Below, piece after piece: positions 1 to 6,535 of a stretch of DNA of 7,986 bases. This DNA is from Candidatus Rokuibacteriota bacterium. GTDB lineage: Bacteria; Methylomirabilota; Methylomirabilia; Rokubacteriales; CSP1-6. Made by a program: the position numbers and the translations under genes. Where the stretch lies: positions 1 to 7,986 of the forward strand of contig JACOVB010000505.1 in assembly GCA_016177555.1 (NCBI GenBank). The letters run 5' to 3'. The notes under the pieces are model-generated. The model searched no databases. It worked only from the letters and a program-made list of their open reading frames with translations, and was not told the DNA's origin. Positions within the stretch are counted from its first letter, which is position 1, and the number at the start of each line of letters is the position of its first letter.

Positions 1-638
1 ACCCCCACCCATCGGACCCTGACGTCGTCCCCCTGCCCCCCGACTGCGGCGGGGTGGGCGCCGTCGGTGAAGACGTGGATCTCCGCGCGGGCATCCGGAC
101 CCACCAGCGCGCGGGCCGTCCGGATCCCGTCGCCCAGCCGGTTGGGCAGGTCCCGCGCCTGCATTCCCCGGATCGCCGAGACCACGCGGTCGCGGTCGCG
201 CGTGAACGGCACGAGGACCCTCGGCTGGATGCCCGACGCGATCACCATCACCTCGGCGCCCTCGCCGAGAAGTCCAACCAGCCCCAGGGCCTGGCGCTGG
301 GCCACGACGAAGCGCGATGGGCTCACGTCGCTGGCCTTCATGGAGGCGGAGGTGTCCACGACCACCACGATCTTCTTCGCGCCGTAGCCCATCACGGTGA
401 CGGCCGGCCGGGCCAGGGCCACCGCGAGAGCCAGGAGCGCCAGGATCTGGAGCAGCAACAGCGGGTCACGCTGGAGTCGCTGGAAGAAGGCCGAGGCCTC
501 ACGGTCCCGCAGGGCGGGGTCCCACAGCAGGAGGCTCGAGACAGCCTGCTGCCTCCGCCTGACTTTCAGGAAATAGAGGAGCAGCAGCGGCACGGCGAGC
601 GTCGCCAGCAGAAGGGAGAGCGGGCTCAGGAAGCTCAT
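1..638 (-). CDS. BatA-type membrane protein with von Willebrand A domain (C-terminus off the left edge)
   Basis: The reading frame stays open to the window edge, giving 212 N-terminal residues. Residues 5-24 form a hydrophobic helix followed by a basic stretch (KVRRR, 25-29), and residues 59-76 form a second helix ending in ARP. This is the BatA N-terminal arrangement. The VWA domain starts near residue 89: the metal-site (MIDAS) motif D95-T-S97-A-S99 follows a hydrophobic strand, and a TDG strand end lies at 191-193. Where VWA domains usually carry the third-motif Thr (GGT-type loop), this protein has DLPN (163-166), so that metal ligand looks absent. The ATG overlaps the upstream DUF58 stop as ATGA, implying coupled translation; only a weak, distant AAGGGA precedes it. 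The sequence resembles the longer 'BatA and WFA domain' proteins more than the roughly 300-residue aerotolerance BatA, but the missing C-terminus prevents a decision. It is probably anchored in the inner membrane as a partner of the MoxR ATPase. Confidence 0.9.
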   Translation of the reverse strand, partial: MSFLSPLSLLLATLAVPLLLLYFLKVRRRQQAVSSLLLWDPALRDREASAFFQRLQRDPLLLLQILALLALAVALARPAVTVMGYGAKKIVVVVDTSASMKASDVSPSRFVVAQRQALGLVGLLGEGAEVMVIASGIQPRVLVPFTRDRDRVVSAIRGMQARDLPNRLGDGIRTARALVGPDARAEIHVFTDGAHPAAVGGQGDDVRVRWVG

Positions 639-1528
639 GCGAGCAGGAATCCCTTGAGCTGCCTCAGCATGAACTCCTCCACCGGCGTGTCCGTGACCAC
701 CCGGTGGTAGCTGATCTCGTTGACCCGGCAGAAGCCCTCGGCACACTCGAGGAAATCATGCAGCCGCTGCCGGTACGCGCGCAGGGCTTCCCCGTCCAGG
801 GTGAGGTCGCGCTCCTCGCCCGTCTCTGAATCCAGCAGGCGCAGGTCCCCGCCGAAGGTGGGGCTCATCTCCTCCGCCCCGAGCAGGTGGATGACGTGGA
901 CGTCGAAGCGCCGCTCGATCAGCGCCTTGAGGCCCCGCTCGTAGCCGCCCGGGACCAGCAGATCCGAGACCAGCACCGCCAGCCCGGCCTCCCGGGCCCG
1001 GAGCGCGTAGGTCGCGAGGCTCTCATTGAGCGAGGTGGTGCCGCCGGAACGGAGACGGCCGAGGAAGTCCATCAGCGGGATGGCCTGGGTGCGGCCGCGT
1101 GCTGGCGCCCACCCCTCGGCAAGCCGGTCGCGGAGGGCCCCCACGCCCACACGCTCGTGATTGACGAGCCCCACGAAGCCGAGCGCAGCGGCCAGGCGCG
1201 CCGCGTAGGCGAGCTTGGAGGGCTCGCCGAATCCCATGGAGGCGGAGGCATCGAGGAGGAGGTGCAGACACAGATCCTCCTCGTCCACGAACAGCTTGAC
1301 GTACAGCCGGTCGAGCCGGCCGTAGATGTTCCAGTCCACGTAGCGGAGATCGTCGCCCCGGCCGTATGGGCGGTAGTCGGAGAACTCGACGCTGATGCCC
1401 TTGCGCGGGCTGCGCCGCTCGCCCTTCACCCGGCCGCGGAAGGAGCGCCTCGAGAGGAGGGTGAGCCGCTCCAGCTGGACCAGGAAGTCCGTCGAGAGCA
1501 GCTCGTGCCCTCTGGCCGCCGTTGCCAC
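635..1528 (-). CDS. DUF58 domain protein (VWA-like partner of MoxR ATPase)
   Basis: This complete 297-residue protein has the usual DUF58 length. It carries the family's hallmark block at residues 49-80: FSDYRPYGRGDDLRYVDWN, then YGRLDRLYVKLF. A VWA-like fold follows, with the MIDAS motif D93-A-S95-A-S97-M, a GGTT loop (162-165) supplying the Thr ligand, and a VLVSD strand (185-189). All expected metal ligands are therefore present, unlike in the next gene of the operon. No transmembrane helix is evident, so it is probably cytoplasmic or membrane-associated. The start is GTG, four bases after the TAG of the upstream gene; no strong Shine-Dalgarno is seen, so coupled translation is likely. It ends in an ATGA overlap with the BatA-type gene. 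In known MoxR systems the DUF58 protein accompanies the AAA+ ATPase; its biochemical role here is inferred from that context. Confidence 0.95.
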   Translation of the reverse strand: MATAARGHELLSTDFLVQLERLTLLSRRSFRGRVKGERRSPRKGISVEFSDYRPYGRGDDLRYVDWNIYGRLDRLYVKLFVDEEDLCLHLLLDASASMGFGEPSKLAYAARLAAALGFVGLVNHERVGVGALRDRLAEGWAPARGRTQAIPLMDFLGRLRSGGTTSLNESLATYALRAREAGLAVLVSDLLVPGGYERGLKALIERRFDVHVIHLLGAEEMSPTFGGDLRLLDSETGEERDLTLDGEALRAYRQRLHDFLECAEGFCRVNEISYHRVVTDTPVEEFMLRQLKGFLLA

Positions 1529-1532
1529 GAGG

Positions 1533-3002
1533 CTATTTCTCGTCGAGCGACTGGAAGTACTGCTTGACCTGGGTCTGGAAGTCCCGGGGCACCTGCTCCC
1601 GGGCGATGGCTTCCTCCATCATCTTGCGGTACTGCCCGACCACGCCGAGGTATTGCAGGCGGGAGGACATGTGTGCGCCCCGCCCGAGCAAGTTGGTGTC
1701 GAACCCTTCCTTGCGCCCCTGGCGAGACTCGCCCTCGACACCGACGTCGAACGGGTTGGCCCGCAGCCGCTGGGTGGGATCCCCCTTGCGGCTCGGGCTC
1801 TTCCCCTTGCCCGGATAGAACCCCTCGCCGCCCTCGGGGAAGTCGCCCTCGTCGCCCGGGCCTCCCTGGCCTTGCCCGCGATCCCGCTGGGCGCCACGTC
1901 GATCGCTCTCTCGCCCGCCACGAAGCCCCTTGCCGTCCCGCCCCTTCTCCTCGACGGACCGCATCTTGGACAGCGCGCGCTCCATGGCCTCCATGGCCTT
2001 GTCGGTCTGCCCTTGCTCGAGCGCCTCCATCCCCTCGCCGATATCCCCGTTCCACGGGTTCCCCGCTCCGCCCTTGCGCCCGAGCCGCTCCATCTCGTTC
2101 AGGAGCTCGCGCAGCTTCTCGGGCGAGACCTGGTCGGGGCGCAAACCCCCGCGAAGGGCCTTGGCCCGCTGGAACACGACCTTGTGCTGGCTCTGGGTGA
2201 AGTCCCGCTGGAGATCCGGCAGTCGGTCCACCTGCTCGAGCATGCGGATACGCTCGTCGCCCTTCTTGAGGAACGAGTTGAAGTCGGGGCTCTTGCTTCC
2301 GAGGGAGGTGTCCTTGAAGACCGCCGTCAGGTCCCCGGGCTGGCTCTGCCCGCCGGCGCCCTGCCGAGGCACGAGGTTGCGCTCCTGCAGGTCGGCGCGC
2401 GGGAACGCCTCCCGCTTGGCGGCCCGGGGACGCTCATCGGCCTCGAGCCGGCCGTACCGGTCCTGGGCCTTCTCCTGCTCCTCCTCCGTCTTGGCGGAGA
2501 AGTTCGGCAGGCCCCCCGCCGGCAGGGGGATGGGTGGGGCCAGGGCGAGAATCAGTCCCAGCACCAGGGGCACCGGGATGAGCTTCGCCTCTCGCGGGAG
2601 AAGCCGGGGAATGATGCGCCGCCCCTGGTGCCCCTCGGCGCGGGCGATCGTGTCGGCCACGAGTGCCTCCACCAGGGGGGTGCGGTCGGGGCGCTCCGCC
2701 CACTCGAGACAGGTGGCCACGCGATCCTGAAAACCGAAGCCCCGGTCGGCGAGCCGCGCCGCCTCCGTCTCGGGCACGCGCTTGAGCGCCCCCACGACGG
2801 CTCCGACGCCGGCACCCAGCAGGAGGAGTCCACCGGCGGCCGCCAGGGCGACGGACCCGAGGGCCTCCCTCAGGACAAGGGGCACCGCCGCCACGGCGGC
2901 CGCCACGAACAGCCCGCGCACGGCGAAGAACTCCGCCCGGCGCAGCCGCACCTCGCGCGTGACGTCCCGGACCAACCGGTGGAGGACACTCGGATCGGGC
3001 AT
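1533..3002 (-). CDS. Membrane protein of unknown function in MoxR operon (DUF4175-like)
   Basis: This 489-residue protein is not firmly assigned. Two hydrophobic helices lie at about residues 29-45 and 48-72. A charged segment with the phrase RGFGFQDRVATCLEWAER (87-104) follows, then a third helix at about 142-160. The segment between helices 2 and 3 recalls DUF4175 proteins, which also sit beside MoxR/VWA genes; that resemblance is my judgement, not a search result. Residues 170-350 are highly charged and probably helical or coiled (KTEEEQEKAQ; a Met/Glu-rich helix at 321-350). Residues 352-408 are a Gly/Arg/Asp/Pro low-complexity linker, probably disordered. A compact C-terminal segment (450-486) contains YRKMMEEAIAREQVPRDF and ends QYFQSLDEK. 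The ATG is preceded by GGAGGAGGGG at good spacing and lies 18 bases after the MoxR stop. A scaffold linking MoxR to its VWA partners at the membrane is plausible but untested. Confidence 0.9.
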   Translation of the reverse strand: MPDPSVLHRLVRDVTREVRLRRAEFFAVRGLFVAAAVAAVPLVLREALGSVALAAAGGLLLLGAGVGAVVGALKRVPETEAARLADRGFGFQDRVATCLEWAERPDRTPLVEALVADTIARAEGHQGRRIIPRLLPREAKLIPVPLVLGLILALAPPIPLPAGGLPNFSAKTEEEQEKAQDRYGRLEADERPRAAKREAFPRADLQERNLVPRQGAGGQSQPGDLTAVFKDTSLGSKSPDFNSFLKKGDERIRMLEQVDRLPDLQRDFTQSQHKVVFQRAKALRGGLRPDQVSPEKLRELLNEMERLGRKGGAGNPWNGDIGEGMEALEQGQTDKAMEAMERALSKMRSVEEKGRDGKGLRGGRESDRRGAQRDRGQGQGGPGDEGDFPEGGEGFYPGKGKSPSRKGDPTQRLRANPFDVGVEGESRQGRKEGFDTNLLGRGAHMSSRLQYLGVVGQYRKMMEEAIAREQVPRDFQTQVKQYFQSLDEK

Positions 3003-3020
3003 TGCCCCTCCTCCCCCGGG

Positions 3021-4058
<1,038 letters not shown>

Positions 4059-4063
4059 TCGGG

Positions 4064-4070
4064 CTCCTTT
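4064..4070 (-). promoter_or_regulatory. Ribosome binding site of moxR
   Basis: The minus strand reads AAAGGAG, then five bases (CCCGA), then the ATG at 4058. It is a strong Shine-Dalgarno match at suitable spacing and supports the chosen start. Confidence 0.85.
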
Positions 4071-4140
4071 CCCGTCAACTCATGTCGCCGCGGGGCGCGA
4101 GTTCGCTCATCATATGTGTCATTCCCCCACCCGTCAACTC
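4071..4140 (-). repeat. Pair of 11-bp direct repeats in the moxR leader/promoter
   Basis: The minus-strand sequence GAGTTGACGGG occurs twice, at 4130-4140 and 4071-4081. The upstream copy contains the -35 hexamer of the moxR promoter. The downstream copy sits in the leader directly before the AAAGGAG ribosome binding site and has no good -10 behind it. The pair could be an operator, or a remnant of a small duplication. The repeat itself is certain; its role is not. Confidence 0.6.
4109..4137 (-). promoter_or_regulatory. Sigma70-type promoter of the MoxR operon
   Basis: On the minus strand a TTGACG -35 (4137-4132) is followed by a 17-base spacer and a TATGAT -10 (4114-4109). That is one mismatch to consensus in each hexamer at ideal spacing, inside an otherwise GC-rich 93-base gap. 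Transcription would start near 4102, giving a leader of about 43 bases before moxR. The -35 lies about 15 bases downstream of the glycosyltransferase stop, so the MoxR operon can be expressed independently of that gene. Confidence 0.75.
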
Positions 4141-4151
4141 GAAGGGGAACA

Positions 4152-5213
4152 TCACGCGCCGCGCACGACTCCCGAGAGCCGCCCGTAGAGTTCGAGGTAG
4201 CCCTCCAGCTCGCGCGCGGGGCCGAAGCGTTCCCCGACGCGCTCGCGGGCGGTCTCGCCGAGGCGCAGGCGCAGGGCCGGATCCGCGATGAGCCGCTCCA
4301 GCTGCTCGGCGAAATCCGCCGGCCCGGAGAAGTGCAGCCCGGTGACGCCGGCCTGGACCAGCGAGCGGTTGCCCTCGATGTCCGCGGCGAGCACGGCACG
4401 CCCCAGAGCCATCGCCTCGAGCACCGAGTTGGCCATGCCCCCCTCGGAGATGGAGCAGTTGAGCACGACATCCGCGCCCTCCAGCAGGCGCCGGATGCGG
4501 TGGTGAGGCACGGCTCCGAGGTAGCGCGCCCAGGGCCGATCGCGGAGAGCGCTCAGCAGCGCGTCGCCCTCTCCAGGTTCGAGGATGGGGCCGACGTACC
4601 GGAGCTCGAGGCCCGGGTAGCGCGGCACGATGTCGTCCAGCGGGACCAGCGGAAAGAGCGGGCGCTTCACCATCCGGATACCGGCGGGGAACAGCAGCAC
4701 CGGTCCCGCCGCCGGCGAGGGCACCACGCCATGGCCGTCCGCCGATTCGGGGCGGGCCTGCTCTTCCTCGAAGAAGGCGCTTTGCGGCACCACGCGAAGC
4801 CGCGGCGCGAGGCCGGGCAGCGCCTCCCTGATACGCGAGACCATGGACTCATGGAACATGCTGATGCAGGCCGCCCCTTCGAGCGCGTCGCGGACCACGT
4901 GGGCCCGCGCGGGGTCGAAGAGATCATGGTTGGCGTCCGTGCCGGTGATGGTCAGCAGCAGCGGAACGCCCGCCCGGCGCGCCAGCCGGAGCGCCAGCGG
5001 TCCGACACGGTAGGCGTGGAAGGCATGGATGAGCGTGGGCGCGAACGCGAGGACCTCCCGCTCGATCCTCGACTCTGGAGCCGCCGACACATCCCAGACC
5101 CGCAGGTCCACGCCGCGGCTCCTGAGTCCGCGAGCGATGCGCTCCACGGTGATGGCGTTGCCCCGCACCGAGGGAAAGGCAAATGGAGTCAGGAGAGCCA
5201 CCCGCGGCGCCAT
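4152..5213 (-). CDS. Glycosyltransferase, GT4 type (GT-B fold)
   Basis: The protein is 353 residues from the chosen ATG. An N-terminal Rossmann-like half opens with VALLTPFAFPSVRGNAITVER (about 4-25), containing the Gly-rich loop near R17-G18-N19, and holds the TITGTD motif (88-93). The C-terminal half has FPAGIRMVKRP (175-185), a donor-binding region, then SEGGMANSVLEAM with E257 and E266, and DIEGN (278-282). These are GT4 (glycosyl transferases group 1) features, so transfer of a sugar from a nucleotide-sugar donor is expected; donor and acceptor are unknown. The two glutamates are nine residues apart (E-x8-E) rather than the textbook E-x7-E. The layout also resembles the SenB/TIGR04348 group, a weaker possibility without SenA or SenC nearby. 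The frame extends 32 codons upstream (to 5309), but that stretch is Arg-rich and unlike a GT N-terminus, and a promoter lies just before 5213. No signal peptide is seen; probably cytoplasmic. Confidence 0.88.
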   Translation of the reverse strand: MAPRVALLTPFAFPSVRGNAITVERIARGLRSRGVDLRVWDVSAAPESRIEREVLAFAPTLIHAFHAYRVGPLALRLARRAGVPLLLTITGTDANHDLFDPARAHVVRDALEGAACISMFHESMVSRIREALPGLAPRLRVVPQSAFFEEEQARPESADGHGVVPSPAAGPVLLFPAGIRMVKRPLFPLVPLDDIVPRYPGLELRYVGPILEPGEGDALLSALRDRPWARYLGAVPHHRIRRLLEGADVVLNCSISEGGMANSVLEAMALGRAVLAADIEGNRSLVQAGVTGLHFSGPADFAEQLERLIADPALRLRLGETARERVGERFGPARELEGYLELYGRLSGVVRGA

Positions 5214-5221
5214 GGCCGCCA

Positions 5222-5250
5222 AGCCTACACGCGGGTCCGGGCGAAGGCAA
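5222..5250 (-). promoter_or_regulatory. Probable promoter of the glycosyltransferase gene (leaderless start)
   Basis: The minus strand has TTGCCT (5250-5245), a 17-base spacer and TAGGCT (5227-5222). Only eight bases separate the -10 from the ATG at 5213, so transcription would begin at or next to the start codon. No Shine-Dalgarno is visible before that ATG, which fits a leaderless mRNA. The hexamers are only moderate matches (4/6 and 3/6), so this is a candidate rather than a firm call. Confidence 0.45.
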
Positions 5251-5349
5251 TCGCCCGCTCGCCTGCGGCGGCGGTTGGCCCTCCCCCGCGCGCGGTCGTG
5301 CCGGGCCATGCTGCACCCATCGCGCCCCTGCCGCCCTCTAAAGGACGAC

Positions 5350-5377
5350 TGGAGATTCCTGGCGGCTGTGGTACCGT
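5350..5377 (+). promoter_or_regulatory. Weak candidate promoter for the zf-HC2 gene
   Basis: The plus strand has TGGAGA (5350-5355), a 16-base spacer and TACCGT (5372-5377), giving 4/6 and 3/6 matches to the sigma70 hexamers. It would give a leader of roughly 54 bases containing the palindrome at 5405-5417. No better plus-strand candidate was found in the 224-base gap 5214-5437. An alternative sigma factor could use a different sequence. Confidence 0.25.
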
Positions 5378-5404
5378 TTGTCCGGGTGCCAGCCGCTCAC
5401 GGGT

Positions 5405-5417
5405 CCCTCGACGAGGG
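5405..5417. repeat. 13-bp palindrome upstream of the zf-HC2 gene
   Basis: CCCTCG-A-CGAGGG is a perfect palindrome around one central base, ending 20 bases before the ATG at 5438. It could be a dimeric regulator's site. As RNA it could fold into a short hairpin (five pairs, GAC loop) just before the ribosome binding site. Short GC-rich palindromes also arise by chance in such DNA. Confidence 0.4.
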
Positions 5418-5437
5418 GCGGCCCACGGAGAACGTGA

Positions 5438-5689
5438 ATGGACGAGCAATCGTCGGATCTGGAGTGTCGCGGCTGCGTCGATCTGCTGGCCGACTACGTG
5501 GACGGGACCCTCGCGACGTCTCAGGCCGAGCTGCTCGAGTGGCACCTCGAGGGATGCGCGCCATGCGTCGCCTTCGTGAACACGTACAAGGGAACCGTTG
5601 ACGCCGCGAAGCGACTGCGCGAGACGAGGATCCCTCCCGAGCTCCACCGCAAGCTCGTCGCCTTCCTTCAGCGCTCCGCCCACACGTAA
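5438..5689 (+). CDS. Small zf-HC2 (anti-sigma-like zinc finger) protein
   Basis: This 83-residue protein has the zf-HC2/ZAS pattern: C10 and C13 at the N-terminus, the phrase LLADYVDGTL (16-25), then H36-x3-C40-x2-C43 in WHLEGCAPC. In known anti-sigma factors this His/Cys cluster binds zinc and holds an ECF sigma factor inactive. The remainder (44-83) is a charged helical tail with IPPELHRKL and no transmembrane helix. The typical membrane anchor and sensor domain are therefore missing, and the protein should be soluble. GGAG lies seven bases before the ATG. It is the only plus-strand gene here, with no sigma factor adjacent, and its stop is six bases from the stop of the converging permease gene. 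The Cys/His motif is clear; sigma-factor control is inferred, and another protein- or DNA-binding role is possible. Confidence 0.88.
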   Translation: MDEQSSDLECRGCVDLLADYVDGTLATSQAELLEWHLEGCAPCVAFVNTYKGTVDAAKRLRETRIPPELHRKLVAFLQRSAHT

Positions 5690-5695
5690 GCCCTG

Positions 5696-6535
5696 CTAGA
5701 TCACGCGGCGTCTGAGGTAGGCGCTGAGCGCGTCCACCAGCGTCACCATCGCGTAGACCGCGAGGATCAGCGTCAGCAGCTCCCGCTCGAGGAAGAGGCT
5801 GATGGCGACGTGGATCCGCTGCCCCAGCCCGCCCGCTCCCACCAGCCCGAGAATCGCCGCCGCCCGGATATTGACCTCCCACCGGTACAGCGCGTAGGAC
5901 ACGAGCTGCGGGGCGGCCTGGGGAAGCATGCCGTAGAGGAGGATGCGCAGCCGGCTGGCCCCGGTGGACTGCAGCGCCTCCAGCGGCCGTGGGTCCACGT
6001 CCTCCAGCACTTCGCCGAAGAGCTTGCCCAGCACGCCTGCCGTGTGGAAGCCCAGCGCCAGCGCGCCCGGGAAGGGGCCGAGCCCGACCATGAACACGAA
6101 GATGACGGCCCAGAGCAGCTCGGGAATGGTGCGCAGGAGTCTGAGGAGGGCCTTGCCGGCCACGCAGACGCCCACGCGGAACATGAGCGAAGCCCGCGAC
6201 AGCGTGTGGCCCTCGTACAGGATGCCCTGGTAGAGGAGGGTACGCGTGGTCAGCAGCGACAGGGGCAGCGCGAGGCAGATCGCGAGGAGCGAGCCCAGGA
6301 ACGAGATGGCGAAGGTCTCGACGGCTCCCACGGCTGCCTCCCGCAGGGTCGCGGGCGACAGATCTGGGGGGAAGAGCCGGACGACGTAGGCCGCCATCTG
6401 CCGGAGGGCCTCCCCCCCCAGGAGACTGCCGAGATCAACCCCGGTGCCTCGGTACGACCATGCGATGAGGATCGTGAACCCCGCGAGGGTGAGCCATGCG
6501 GTGCGGATTTGACCCCGGGGAGGTGCTGGGATCAT
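5696..6535 (-). CDS. phnE: Phosphonate-type ABC transporter permease (second PhnE)
   Basis: This 279-residue inner-membrane permease belongs to the PhnE branch of the binding-protein-dependent importers. Hydrophobic helices are visible at about 11-28, 73-97, 136-151 and 253-268, with others between. The cytoplasmic EAA loop, which docks on the ATPase, is EALQSTGASRLRILLYGMLPQ-like (186-205). PhnE-typical phrases include RTIPELLWAVIFVF (135-148), VGLGPFPGALALGFHTAG, YRWEVNIRAAAILGLVGAGG (217-236) and the C-terminal LRRRVI. The frame is open 62 codons further upstream, but that part is Arg/Pro-rich and lies inside the preceding gene. The ATG at 6535 overlaps the preceding TGA as ATGA, with no obvious Shine-Dalgarno, so translation is probably coupled. 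It pairs with the other permease to form the channel. The substrate (phosphonate, phosphite or a related compound) cannot be told from the sequence. Confidence 0.92.
   Translation of the reverse strand: MIPAPPRGQIRTAWLTLAGFTILIAWSYRGTGVDLGSLLGGEALRQMAAYVVRLFPPDLSPATLREAAVGAVETFAISFLGSLLAICLALPLSLLTTRTLLYQGILYEGHTLSRASLMFRVGVCVAGKALLRLLRTIPELLWAVIFVFMVGLGPFPGALALGFHTAGVLGKLFGEVLEDVDPRPLEALQSTGASRLRILLYGMLPQAAPQLVSYALYRWEVNIRAAAILGLVGAGGLGQRIHVAISLFLERELLTLILAVYAMVTLVDALSAYLRRRVI

Noticed and set aside
1779..1947. The Gly/Arg/Asp-rich linker of the DUF4175-like protein as a possible nucleotide repeat or frameshifted segment
   Set aside because: No regular DNA repeat unit is present, and the frame is continuous with recognisable segments on both sides, so it reads as a low-complexity protein linker.
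4073..4078. A second TTGACG as the -35 of another moxR promoter
   Set aside because: Seventeen bases downstream there is no -10-like hexamer, and transcription would begin inside the moxR coding region.
5214..5309. An N-terminal extension of the glycosyltransferase by 32 codons
   Set aside because: The extra residues are an Arg-rich run unlike any GT4 N-terminus, and the Rossmann strand begins right after the ATG at 5213. A candidate promoter lies within the extension.
4116..5579. A 487-codon plus-strand frame antisense to the glycosyltransferase and running into the zf-HC2 gene
   Set aside because: It conflicts with a GT4 protein with clear motifs and with the zf-HC2 gene in another frame. 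Its own translation is Arg/His/Gln-rich and lacks domains.
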